A DNA stretch of 64,000 nt, from assembly GCA_015075175.1 (NCBI GenBank), contig JABTUV010000004.1, positions 310,001 through 374,000 on the forward strand. The letters are read 5' to 3'. Below the pieces are notes generated by a model. The model was not told the origin of the DNA. It was given only the letters and a program-made list of their open reading frames with translations, and searched no databases. The DNA is from a bacterium (lineage in GTDB: Bacteria > Hinthialibacterota > Hinthialibacteria > H5-UNCL2). This document shows positions 28,625-36,320 of this stretch, piece after piece (the stretch's first letter is position 1; each line of letters opens with the position of its first letter). The translations under genes and the position numbers were made by a program.

Positions 28625-29455
28625 ATGAAATCCCTGACGCGCCGCCAGCGGGAAATTCTGGAGTACGTGGTCGCTTTCCGCGAGCGCATGGGGCGGACGC
28701 CGACCGGCACGGAAATCGCCCGGCACTTCGGGTTCCAGGACCATTCCAGCGCCTACCAGCACCTGCGGGCGATTGAGCAGAAGGGGTACCTGGAGATCGT
28801 GCAGCCCAGCCGGCGGGGGGTGGTGGCATTGCGCCTCAGCGAGGCGGCCAAGCGGCTCCTGCGGCCCGCCTGGCCGCTTCTGGGACGCATCCCCGCCGGT
28901 CCGCTCTCGGAGACCGACGAATCGCGGCAGGAGATCGAGCGCCTGGAGGACCTCCTGCCCGGCCTGCGGCCCGGAGATTACTTCCTGGTCGTAGAGGGCG
29001 ATTCCATGATCGAAGCGGGGCTTCTGCCCGGCCAGTACGTAGTCGTCCGGCCCGAGTTGCCGCCCCAGGAGGGGGACATCTGCGCCGTCTGGATCGAGGG
29101 CGAGGGCGGCACGCTCAAGCGGATCGCCTGGGAGAGCGACACGGTGCGATTGATCCCCGCCAACCCCGCATACAGCGAGCAGCGCTATCCCGCCGAGCGC
29201 GTGCGTGTACAGGGGGTAGTCATCGCCGCCGTGGCCACGCAGATCTTCAAGCGCACTGCTGTCACTGCAAATTCTTCTGTCACTGCAAATTTCCCTGTCA
29301 CTGCAAATTCCCCTGTCATTGCAAATTCCTCTGTCACTGCAAATTCCTCTGTCACTGCAAATTCCTCTGTCATTTCGACCGAAGGGAGAAATCTTTCCCA
29401 ACGGGCGCCGGAGGCCGGGTGCAAGTCGGAAGATTTCTCCCTTCGGTCGAAATGA
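28625..29455 (+). CDS. lexA: LexA-type SOS repressor with repeat-derived C-terminal tail
   Basis: SOS regulator that self-cleaves when RecA is active. Winged HTH at residues 1-65 (RRQREILEYVVAFRERMG ... GTEIARHFGFQDHSSAYQHL). Cleavage site Ala-Gly at 91-92 (GRIPAGPL). Catalytic Ser127 is in VVEGDSMIEAGLLPGQYVVV and Lys165 in GGTLKRIAWESDTVRLIPAN. The S24 peptidase domain ends near residue 210 (IAAVATQIFKR). The remaining 66 residues are not LexA: six S-S-V-T-A-N-type hexapeptides encoded by 18-bp tandem units, then translated R1 palindrome, whose GAAATGACA gives the TGA stop. ATG 28625 follows GAAAGGGGAAACCC. It precedes imuB by 27 nt, so this is a lexA-imuB cassette. Housekeeping versus cassette-specific LexA cannot be decided. 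Confidence 0.92.
   Translation: MKSLTRRQREILEYVVAFRERMGRTPTGTEIARHFGFQDHSSAYQHLRAIEQKGYLEIVQPSRRGVVALRLSEAAKRLLRPAWPLLGRIPAGPLSETDESRQEIERLEDLLPGLRPGDYFLVVEGDSMIEAGLLPGQYVVVRPELPPQEGDICAVWIEGEGGTLKRIAWESDTVRLIPANPAYSEQRYPAERVRVQGVVIAAVATQIFKRTAVTANSSVTANFPVTANSPVIANSSVTANSSVTANSSVISTEGRNLSQRAPEAGCKSEDFSLRSK
29259..29366 (+). repeat. Six 18-bp tandem units in the lexA 3' end
   Basis: Units start at 29259, 29277, 29295, 29313, 29331 and 29349, of form CTGTCA(C/T)TGCAAATT plus 3 variable bases. The length is divisible by three, so each adds six residues (x-x-V-T/I-A-N). The seventh CTGTCA starts the R1 arm. Confidence 0.95.
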
Positions 29456-29457
29456 CA
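29368..29457. repeat. R1 palindromic element at the lexA/imuB junction
   Basis: Arms TGTCATTTCGACCGAAGGG + AGAAATCTT and the complementary right arm ending TTCGGTCGAAATGACA, with a GC-rich centre. It carries the lexA stop codon and ends 25 bp before the imuB start. Confidence 0.95.
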
Positions 29458-29482
29458 GGGGCGAATGAGAGAAGGTGAGAAC

Positions 29483-30646
29483 ATGGCGGTCGCCTGTTTT
29501 CTGATCCCTGGTTTCGCCGCTTGGGCGCGGCAGCGATTGGCCTCGGCCTGGCCGCAGCTGGGAGTCTATGATGGAGAGCAGCGGATCACAGCGGCCAGTG
29601 CGGCGTTGCAGGAGGCGGGGCTGGCGACGGGCGAGAGCCTGGCACGCGCCCGGATGCTTTTCCCCAAGGCGAACTTTTACCCCGCCGATCCCGCTTTGGA
29701 GTCGGCGACGTGGGAAGAAGTGGAGGCGCGGCTGTTCGGGCTGACTCCACGCCTCTGGGCGTGGAGGCCCGGCTGGGCGTTTTTGGAAATCGACGATCCG
29801 GAGCCGCTGCATCGCCTCGCGGCGACCCTGGGCGCCCAAGCGGGCTTGGCGAGCCGCCGCCTCTGGGCGGCGCTGGCCGCTCTTTCGACGCCCGCCGGCA
29901 CGCTCCGGCAGCTGTCCGACTCCGCCGCCCGCCGGCTTTTCGCCGAGACTTCCTGCCGCAGCCTGGCCCACTTCGACGTGGAGGAAGAGCTCATCCAGCG
30001 GCTGCAACTCTTCGGCCTCTCCACGCTGGGGAAAGTAAACAAGCTGACGCGCCGGCATCTCTCGGCCCAGTTTGGAGCGCGGGGGGAGGCGCTGTATGCG
30101 CTTCTGCATCCGGCGCAGCCGGAGCCTCGTCTGCCGCTGTTTCAGCCGCCGCCGACGGTGGAAGTGAGTTGCGACTTCGAGTCGCCCGCCCTGGAGCCGG
30201 CGGAAGTGGAGCCGGCGCTCCTGGCCCTCTTGCAGCGAGCGGTGGGAGAGTTGGACGAGCGGCAGGCGCAGCGTGTCACGCTACGCCTGGAAGGGCGGCG
30301 CGGCAGCCGGGCGGGTGTCGCTCGACGCGTCCTGCGCGCGCCCACGGCGCGCGTGTCCGTCCTCTGGACGGCCGCCCGCGCCCTGCTCTATTCGCTTCTA
30401 TCGGGAGAGACGCCGCTGGAACGCATGACGCTGGAACTGGGCGGACTCTCCTCGCCCAGGGTGCAACAGGGCCGGTTCACCTTCACCCGCCCCGCCGTCC
30501 GCGAAGCGCTGCGTGGCGTCCAGGAGCGCTTTCCCGGCGCCTTGCGCCGCGCCCGCCTCGCCTCTCCCCACGCCCTCTTCCCCGAGGACCAGGTCGCCTG
30601 GGAACCCTATCCTCTGGCCGTGCCCGATGAGTGGAGCCCGCGCTGA
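29483..30646 (+). CDS. ImuB-like inactive Y-family polymerase protein
   Basis: Y-family polymerase-like hub of the translesion mutasome, 387 aa. The fold is traceable: palm start AVACFLIPGFAAWARQRL, ASAALQEAGLATGESLARAR (the x-x-x-G-V-x-x-G-M-x-x-x-x-A region), little-finger tail QRLQLFGLSTLGKVNKLTRR (helix-hairpin-helix), then a C-terminal domain. The catalytic acids of active Y polymerases are missing: the first D-x-x-x-F-F is L-I-P-G-F-A-A-W, and the S-x-D-E site is absent, with only EIDDPE nearby. ImuB proteins have this loss and bind the beta clamp and DnaE2. I start at ATG 29483 behind AGAAGGTGA; ATG 29465 is possible. No imuA or dnaE2 follows, so a partner polymerase must be elsewhere, or the protein acts otherwise. 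Confidence 0.75.
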   Translation: MAVACFLIPGFAAWARQRLASAWPQLGVYDGEQRITAASAALQEAGLATGESLARARMLFPKANFYPADPALESATWEEVEARLFGLTPRLWAWRPGWAFLEIDDPEPLHRLAATLGAQAGLASRRLWAALAALSTPAGTLRQLSDSAARRLFAETSCRSLAHFDVEEELIQRLQLFGLSTLGKVNKLTRRHLSAQFGARGEALYALLHPAQPEPRLPLFQPPPTVEVSCDFESPALEPAEVEPALLALLQRAVGELDERQAQRVTLRLEGRRGSRAGVARRVLRAPTARVSVLWTAARALLYSLLSGETPLERMTLELGGLSSPRVQQGRFTFTRPAVREALRGVQERFPGALRRARLASPHALFPEDQVAWEPYPLAVPDEWSPR

Positions 30647-31144
30647 CCCCGAACCGCATTCCCGACCCTGACCCAGCCCGACTGAGCAGCCACAACAACC
30701 CGAGCCGACCGGGCTGAGCGGCAGCGAATACCAGAAACCGAAGGCCCCGAGCGAAGGCCGAAGTCGAAGGGCCGGCTTGGATGCTGAGGACTATCTCAAC
30801 GCGGCCGTCAACGCCCCCCTTGACAAGAGGGTTGGGGGGGATCATGCGCGGCGCGAAGCAAGCCACTCTCACCAGGAAAACCTCATAGCACGCCATCAGC
30901 CTTTGGCTGACCAAGTCAATGCATTATCGAACGTGTCAAGCAGAACCTTCGCGATGATCAACAACGGCAATGACAGACGCCCTGCCCCCAACACCACCAC
31001 CCGGGGTGGAAAAGTGGCGTTTCTCATTCGGAGAACATCTCAGAAAGCACACTCAAGACCTGGAACGAAATGGCAAGCGAGTCGCTTGACGGCGCGATAA
31101 TGACTATCGCCGGCTCCTGCATCATCCGCCGCGCCCTGCGCACC
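30647..31144. repeat. R4 composite repeat, no gene
   Basis: R4 words (ACCAGAAACCGAAGGCCCCG, GGGCCGGCTTGGATGCTGAG) at 30660-30800, then CCCCCCTTGACAAGAGGG/TTGGGGGG at 30818-30838. From 30860 to 31144 I see no coding potential; a CCACCCGGGGTGG palindrome lies near 31002. Confidence 0.65.
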
Positions 31145-32244
31145 CTACCGAATCAAAATATCCGGCCGGAGATACTCTTTCCCCCCCGCTTCCACGCAGA
31201 GCATCGGCCAGTCGCGGGCGGCGGTGAGAAAGACGTTGCCGCCGGTTTGCACCAGCATGGTGTCCTCGCACTTGGTCCCCGTGATGGAGGGGTTCCACGC
31301 TGCCGGCTGGTTTTCCACTACGCGGCGCGTCTCGGCGGGCGTGACCTTGAACTCGCGCGGCTGGTAGCCCGCCGGGCCGCCCTGATGGTGCAACTTCCAT
31401 TCGTCGGGCAAGCCCTCGCGCGCGTAGGCCGCCATGCCTTCACGAAACACATCGCCCCACGTCCGCCCCCCCACCGTGCCGTGATTGAATGCCGCATCCA
31501 CGCGGCAGACGGCCAGATGCCTGGCCTTGAGTTCGCCCGAAAGCGGTCCAAACGACACCAGGCGCGAGAGGGAGACGTAAAGCCCATGCCGCTCCGCGCC
31601 CAGTACCAGCATGGCTATGCGCTCGATGCGCCGGTCCGTCGGCAGGGGATGGCGATAGAGCGCGATGCGCTCGTCGGCGGCGACGAGGCAGACGACCACC
31701 CACAGTCCGCGTTCCTGGGCGGCCGCCATGAGAGCCTGGGCGACCTGGTTTTCAGATTGTCCGCGTGAAACGGTCAAGGCCACGGACCGCACGGCCTCCT
31801 CCGCGTCGCGGCCGGCGGACTGGTAGCGCTCCACTTCCGACGGCAAAAGACTGTAGCGCAGGGGCGCAATCTCCGCGGCCATCAAGGGGCCGCCCGCGAC
31901 CGGCGCATCCGCCGCCCACCGGCCCTGGGGGAGAAACTCCGCCACGACTCTCCGGCGTCTCTTCGTGCCACGGATACTCCGCGCGCCTCCAGCGGCAGGT
32001 CCGCCAACTCCTCCGTCAACCACCGCCGGCGTTCGATGTTGTTGGACATGAACACGACGCGGTCGTGCGTGACCAGGAAATATCCGTTGGCCAGCTCGCC
32101 GACCGACGAGACAAAGCTGCGGGCGCCGCAGCTGAGCCAACTGAAATTGGGCCGCCGGCACAGGAGCACTCCGTCCAGCTCCTGCTCGGTTAGAAAAGTG
32201 CGCACCCGCGCCAGCTTGAGTTTAAATTCACCACGTCGATTCAC
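31145..32244 (-). CDS. M24-family (Xaa-Pro peptidase-like) protein, frameshifted
   Basis: Pita-bread-fold protein related to creatinase and Xaa-Pro aminopeptidase. GTG 32244 follows AGGAGGGGAG. The creatinase N-domain reads KLARVRTFLTEQELDGVLLC then RRPNFSWLSCGARSF and VGELANGYFLVTHDRVVFMS. After a frame change near 32000 the C-domain continues with SEVERYQSAGRDAEEAVRSV, SENQVAQALMAAAQERGL, KLHHQGGPAGYQPRE and CEDTMLVQTGGN. The usual metal Asp pair of M24 is not evident in CRVDAAFNHGTVGG, and only the last Glu (CEDTMLV) and a His-rich loop persist, so hydrolase activity is doubtful. It lies 200 bp after larA on the same strand. Confidence 0.75.
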
Positions 32245-32448
32245 GGGACGACTCCCCTCCTCCTGCCGGCATGTGGGGTCATGCCTGGGGTGGCCCAGGC
32301 CCTTCGACAAGCTCCGGACTCGCATTCCTGCCCGTGGCTCGGGTACGAATAGCCGACCCACCCAGGGCGGAGGTTAAGAGCAAGATTAAACGCGATAGAC
32401 CGTAGTCGCCCGGCGTGTCGGGCCCTCCGGCAAGATTACGATTGTGAG
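32245..32448. repeat. Intergenic repeat remnant
   Basis: R4-type text (CCCTTCGACAAGCTCCGGAC near 32300) and a short R8 word (GATTACGATTGTGAG, 32435-32449). No gene or terminator seen. Confidence 0.5.
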
Positions 32449-33765
32449 TCAGGCCGCATGAAACCAGTCGTACAATTCTCCTACCGGCTCGCGGCAAAAC
32501 GGAATCAGGTACGGCCCGTCGGGCAGGACCAGCACTCGGGGACGGCCGCCGGCGCGCGCCAGCGCACGCGCCAGGCCTTCCTCCGGCGAGGCGACCGGCG
32601 AAACGAAATAACGCCGCAGCTCCTCCGGCGCGATGCCCCGGCAATAATAGTACACTTCCGCCCGCAGCGCCGCGTTGCAGACTTCCTGCGCCATCCATTG
32701 ATCGATCTTGAACCGCCTTGCGTCCGAGTACAGCCGGAAGAAATCGCGCGGATCGGTCAGATCGTCAAAGCAGCTTCGGAAATCCGCGCTGCCCGCGCCT
32801 TCACTGTTCTCCGCCAGGATCACGATGCTCCCGCCCTTGTGCACCGCCCCCAGCACGCCGACCACGCCCTTCCAGGACTGATAGAGCGTGCGATCCAGGG
32901 GCGCGCCGCCGCCCGTGGTAACGACCACGTCGTAAACATCGTCCACCGGCGTGAAGTGGCGCTCGCGCACGTATCCCACGCCGACTCGATGGGCTTCGTC
33001 CAACTCCCCCGCAAACACCGCGGTAATCTCGTGCTCGGCGTTGATGGCCACGTTGACGATGAAATCCGCCCCCGCCTTGCGCGCGACCATGAGCGAGGCG
33101 TGATGAAACGGATTGTCGTCCAAATAGCCGTAACCCGAGCGGTCCTGCTGAATCATGGCAAAGCCATGCATGTAGCGCATGGTCTCGACCGAGGCCAGGC
33201 CCGGTAGAATGGCCTTGCGCCCGCCCGAGAATCCCGCCATCAGGTGCGGCTCGATCAGTCCCGTCAGGACCTTCAGGTCGGCTTCAACGTAACGCCGGTC
33301 GATTTGAAGGGGAATGCCGTCCGGGGTCGTGGCGATCGTGACTTGTTCGTCCACGTCGCGGGCGACGTGGTTCTCGATGCGATAATCCCGCGCGATCTCG
33401 GCTCCCACCAGGTGCACCAACTCCTCCCCCAGATTGGGACGATGCAGGCCCGTGGCAATCAGGATGAGAATATCCCGGCGCGCAATACCCGCCGCCTCCA
33501 GAGTCGCCAGGATGGGCGGCAGGACGACGTCGTTGGGCACGGGGCGCGTGATGTCGGAGATGACCACGCAGGCGTTCCTGCGGCCCCGTGCGACCTCGGA
33601 CAGGGGACGGCTCCCGATCGGGGCCTCCAAAGCCCGCGCGACGGCTGCGGCGGGAGCAGGCAAACCCGGATCGGCCAGAAGCGGGCGCACGTCGGTTTGG
33701 GCGCCCTCCGGCAGCGTCAAGCCTAGGACGCCCTCCCCGAACTTCATATCCACCCGCGCAACCAT
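32449..33765 (-). CDS. LarA-family nickel-dependent racemase/epimerase (DUF2088)
   Basis: Member of the lactate racemase family, which uses a nickel-pincer nucleotide covalently held on a lysine. 438 aa, normal length. N-terminal DUF2088 has VISDITRPVPNDVVLPPIL and ILIATGLHRPNLGEEL (catalytic His). The central EPHLMAGFSGGRKAILPG carries the cofactor Lys and second His. C-terminal DVYDVVVTTGGGAPLDRTLY then YQSWKGVVG matches the family. No larB, larC or larE is in the window, so cofactor synthesis is elsewhere, and the substrate may be a 2-hydroxy acid other than lactate. Its start at 33765 lies 97 nt downstream of an intrinsic terminator on the same strand, suggesting leader attenuation. The M24-like gene follows. 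Confidence 0.9.
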   Translation of the reverse strand: MVARVDMKFGEGVLGLTLPEGAQTDVRPLLADPGLPAPAAAVARALEAPIGSRPLSEVARGRRNACVVISDITRPVPNDVVLPPILATLEAAGIARRDILILIATGLHRPNLGEELVHLVGAEIARDYRIENHVARDVDEQVTIATTPDGIPLQIDRRYVEADLKVLTGLIEPHLMAGFSGGRKAILPGLASVETMRYMHGFAMIQQDRSGYGYLDDNPFHHASLMVARKAGADFIVNVAINAEHEITAVFAGELDEAHRVGVGYVRERHFTPVDDVYDVVVTTGGGAPLDRTLYQSWKGVVGVLGAVHKGGSIVILAENSEGAGSADFRSCFDDLTDPRDFFRLYSDARRFKIDQWMAQEVCNAALRAEVYYYCRGIAPEELRRYFVSPVASPEEGLARALARAGGRPRVLVLPDGPYLIPFCREPVGELYDWFHAA

Positions 33766-33861
33766 GCCCGCCTCCGCCTGAATAATTGTGTCAAGATAGA
33801 ATCACGCCGGTTTCCCGCTGTCAAGGCGCGTCAACGCAGCCCTTTGCGGTAAATTCACCAC

Positions 33862-33893
33862 AAAAAAAAGTGGCAGAGCGGTTGCTCTGCCAC
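33862..33893 (-). terminator. Intrinsic terminator in the larA leader
   Basis: On the minus strand GTGGCAGAGC-AACC-GCTCTGCCAC followed at once by eight T (33869-33862): a perfect 10-bp stem and tetraloop. It lies between the only minus-strand promoters seen to its right and the larA start. Confidence 0.9.
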
Positions 33894-34075
33894 ATAACGA
33901 CGATGTGCTCGCTCTGGTTGCCTGCGGAAATTGGGGCTGTTTTCCCGCTTTCCGCGCCCCATGCCTGGGGATTTTGACCACATCAGTCGCTTCGCAACTT
34001 GACTCCTAGCAATCATGATGCCAAGAAATCAATATGGGAAGGCTCACACCGAAGTCGAATTATTTTAATATCCTG
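33894..34075 (-). ncRNA. Structured leader or small RNA upstream of larA
   Basis: The minus-strand RNA would contain hairpins CCCC-AGGCAT-GGGG, GCGGAAA...TTTCCGC and CACAT-CGTCGTT-ATGTG before the terminator. The last shares its GTG with the terminator's left arm, and a second CAGAGC copy upstream could pair with the right arm, so alternative folds exist. Either a riboswitch or attenuator for larA, or a free small RNA of about 110-210 nt. It matches no family I know. Confidence 0.45.
34006..34024 (-). promoter_or_regulatory. Sigma-54-type -24/-12 element
   Basis: Minus strand TTGGCATCATGATTGCTAG: GG (34022-34021) and GC (34010-34009) are separated by exactly 10 bases, matching TGGCAC-N5-TTGCA spacing. 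It predicts transcription from about 33997 toward larA. The window also encodes a GAFTGA-bearing activator at 55-56 kb. A sigma-70 -10 (TATAAT, 34087-34082) lies further upstream. Confidence 0.5.
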
Positions 34076-34152
34076 ATATTTATTATATTATGAACACCAT
34101 GCTCATAACGTACATCAAGTCTGTATCCTGTCCCGCGGGATGCTTAATTGTG

Positions 34153-34182
34153 TTGACAGTCCCCGCCGAAATGGTGTAGCGT
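34153..34182 (+). promoter_or_regulatory. Candidate promoter of the corrinoid protein gene
   Basis: TTGACA (34153-34158), 18-bp spacer, TAGCGT (34177-34182). Good -35, weak -10. No cobalamin riboswitch box is visible in the leader. Confidence 0.45.
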
Positions 34183-34241
34183 CCCGCGTATATGACTGCA
34201 TTCCTTGTTTTTCGCTACAGACAACACGAGGGAGGAAGCGA

Positions 34242-34881
34242 TGGCTGATCTCGACGCATTGGCCCAGTACTTGATCAAGGGCAATGCCAAGAAATGCGAC
34301 GAAATGACGCGGGCGGCAGTCGAGGAAGGATTGGACCCGGCTGATTCTGGACGATGGGCTGATTCGCGGAATGAGCGTCATCGGCGTAAGGTTCAAGAAC
34401 AATGAGATTTATGTGCCCGAGGTGCTGATCGCGGCGGGCCATGAAGGCCGGCATGGCGGTGCTGAAACCGTTGTTGACCGAAACCGGCGCCGAGCCAATC
34501 GGCAAGCTGGTGATCGGGACGGTCAAGGGCGACCTGCACGACATCGGCAAGAACCTGGTCGCCATGATGATGGAAGGCGCGGGCTTTCAGGTCGTGGACC
34601 TGGGCCTCGACACGCAGCCGGAGAAGTTCGTCAATGCCGTACGCGAGCTGAATCCCGATCTTCTGGGCATGTCGGCGCTCCTGACCACCACCATGCCGGC
34701 GATGGGCGACACCATCAACGCGCTGATCGAAGCGGGACTGCGAGACCGGGTGAAAGTCATGGTCGGCGGCGCGCCGGTGACACAGGGCTTCTGCGACGAG
34801 ATCGGCGCCGACGCCTATTCGCCCGACGCCGCCTCCGCCGTGGATACCGCCCTGGAACTGGTGGGCGCGCCCAAGAAGTAA
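34242..34881 (+). CDS. Corrinoid (B12-binding) methyl-carrier protein (frameshifted)
   Basis: Cobalamin-binding carrier of the MtaC/MtbC/MttC type that shuttles a methyl group between a substrate methyltransferase and a corrinoid:acceptor enzyme. ATG 34242 follows GGGAGGAAGC. An N-terminal helical cap (QYLIKGNAKKCDEMTRAAVE ... GLIRGMSVIGVRFKNNEIYV) precedes the Rossmann B12 domain with GDLHDIGKNLVAMM (the D-x-H-x-x-G cobalt-ligand motif) and SALLTTTMPAMGDTI. Two single-base losses, near 34341 and 34437, split the frame; restoring them gives one protein of about 213 aa. No methyltransferase partner (MttB, MtaB) lies within the window, so the methyl donor is unknown. Confidence 0.88.
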
Positions 34882-34989
34882 TGCGGGCATTCCCTGCCCC
34901 AGCCGTATAGCCCCAAGGCCTCCCTGCCGATAACTGGGCCGGGAGGTCTTGTCATGTTTACCGCCTTGGTGGGAACGCCGCAGCACGCG
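34882..34989 (+). terminator. Possible terminator hairpin after the corrinoid gene
   Basis: GGCCTCCC (34918-34925) pairs with GGGAGGTC (34940-34947) followed by TTGTC, not a real T-tract. A stem-loop is certain, termination only likely. Confidence 0.4.
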
Positions 34990-35337
34990 ATGGCATCGGC
35001 CACGCCCTTGACGGTGCGACCGGAGAACAGTCACGCGGCGGCGGCCACGCCGTCCAGGGTCGATTCACCCTTCGCCGTGATCGACGACGTGTTCAATCTC
35101 TCCAGTCGGTTTTCGAGCAGGCTTTTCGGGCTTGAGCAGCGGGCCGACCCGGTTATACTGGGGCAAACACTCACGCGTATCGGCGAACTCTTGCAGCAGG
35201 GCGTTGTAGGCTACGAGGTGCGAAGGCTCCGCAATGGGCAGCGTCACGTGTCTTTCCTGTCGGTCCAGATGGCCCCGGGCGGGCCGCGCGGTCGTCCCTA
35301 TCCCGCCGGCGATCCGCGCGCGCGGCTGTCTCCCTGA
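34990..35337 (+). CDS. Small hypothetical protein
   Basis: About 115 aa from ATG 34990; the frame is open slightly further upstream. I do not recognise a family. The middle (FAVIDDVFNLSSRFSSRLFG and PVILGQTLTRIGELLQQGVV then GYEVRRLRNGQR) reads like a real soluble protein with amphipathic helices, while the C-terminal 25 residues are low-complexity Gly/Pro/Arg and may be repeat-derived. Precedes the DUF2062 gene by 34 bp on the same strand. Confidence 0.45.
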   Translation: MASATPLTVRPENSHAAAATPSRVDSPFAVIDDVFNLSSRFSSRLFGLEQRADPVILGQTLTRIGELLQQGVVGYEVRRLRNGQRHVSFLSVQMAPGGPRGRPYPAGDPRARLSP

Positions 35338-35371
35338 GCGGGCCGCGCGGCTGTCCTGACCCGCCGCCGCC

Positions 35372-35863
35372 ATGCCCTACTTCTCCAAGCGTCGCATCCT
35401 TCGCGTACTCGTGCGCACCTTGCAGTTGCGCGACCGCTCCGACTCGGTGGGTCGTGGTTTGGCCCTGGGCATCTTCGTCGGCATCACCGTCCCCTGGGGC
35501 GGGCAGATGATGGTCGCCTTCTTTCTGGCCTGGCTGTTCGGCTTCAATCGCCTGGTCGCGGTGGTAGCGACCAACGTCACCAACTTCGTAACGACCGTTC
35601 CTCTCTACATCCTCAGCTATTACCTGGGACTCCTGCTCCTGGGCCAGCGCGCGACGATTCCACCCGCCTCCGAGTTCGCCCGCGCGACTACCAGTCCGCA
35701 CGCATTGGTCGAGCTGGTCAAACGCCTGGGACCGCCCTTTCTCCTGGGGAACTTCGTACTGGGAGTCGTCCTGGCGGCCATCGGCTACTGGCTCTTCACG
35801 CGGCTGGTGCGCCACTACCATCGCCGCCATCGGGTGCGGCGGACACCACCCCCGCCTGCGTAG
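35372..35863 (+). CDS. DUF2062 membrane protein
   Basis: 163-aa inner-membrane protein of the DUF2062 family, function unknown. Basic N-terminus SKRRILRVLVRTLQLRDRSD, then the family core GRGLALGIFVGITVPWGGQM and NRLVAVVATNVTNFVTTVPL with an amphipathic dip between two helices, and a last helix FLLGNFVLGVVLAAIGYWLF before an Arg/His-rich cytosolic tail. The ATG at 35372 directly follows repeat-like GCCGCCGCC. No neighbour suggests its role. Confidence 0.88.
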   Translation: MPYFSKRRILRVLVRTLQLRDRSDSVGRGLALGIFVGITVPWGGQMMVAFFLAWLFGFNRLVAVVATNVTNFVTTVPLYILSYYLGLLLLGQRATIPPASEFARATTSPHALVELVKRLGPPFLLGNFVLGVVLAAIGYWLFTRLVRHYHRRHRVRRTPPPPA

Positions 35864-36320
35864 CGCCTGCCCGGCCCGGAGGGATGTCGGCCCGACGGTT
35901 TGTGGGAGCCGTACAGCAACGTGAACCAGAAACCGACAAGGTTGAGCAGCGGCAATAACCAGAACCGACAGCGTTGAGCAGTGGCGAAAATCAGAAACCG
36001 AAGGCCCTGAGCGAAGGCCGCAGGCCGAAGTCGAAGGGCCGGCTTGATGCTGAGAACTACCTTAACGACTCCCCTTGATAGGGGCTGGAGGATAATGCGC
36101 GCACGCAGGCTTGTCGCATTGCAGGCCGCCCTTCGACACGGATGGCCTGTAGCGCCGGTAGACTCCTGCATTATTGCAAATCCTGCGCCCGCTTCAGGCC
36201 ATCCTGCTCAGGGCTGTCGGGGTGGTTTATCGGGATTAGGGACAGTCACCCATTCTCGCGGAAGTCTTCGCTTCATGCGCAAGCATCACCGGGAGGGTGG
36301 TGACTGTCCCTGACTCCGCC
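35864..36320. repeat. R4 composite and R2 inverted repeat, no gene
   Basis: R4 text from 35920 (GAACCAGAAACCGACAAGG) to 36190 including TTCGACACGGATGGCCTG. R2 at 36237-36314: GGGACAGTCACCCA...GGTGACTGTCCCTGA, ending 7 bp before the rimI stop codon. Confidence 0.8.

Noticed and set aside
33786-33977. Small plus-strand protein between larA and the corrinoid gene
   Set aside because: It runs straight through the terminator hairpin and poly-A tract, has no ribosome site and no protein-like composition.
34153-34241. Cobalamin riboswitch before the corrinoid protein
   Set aside because: No B12 box or the surrounding stems are visible; the leader is about 50 nt.
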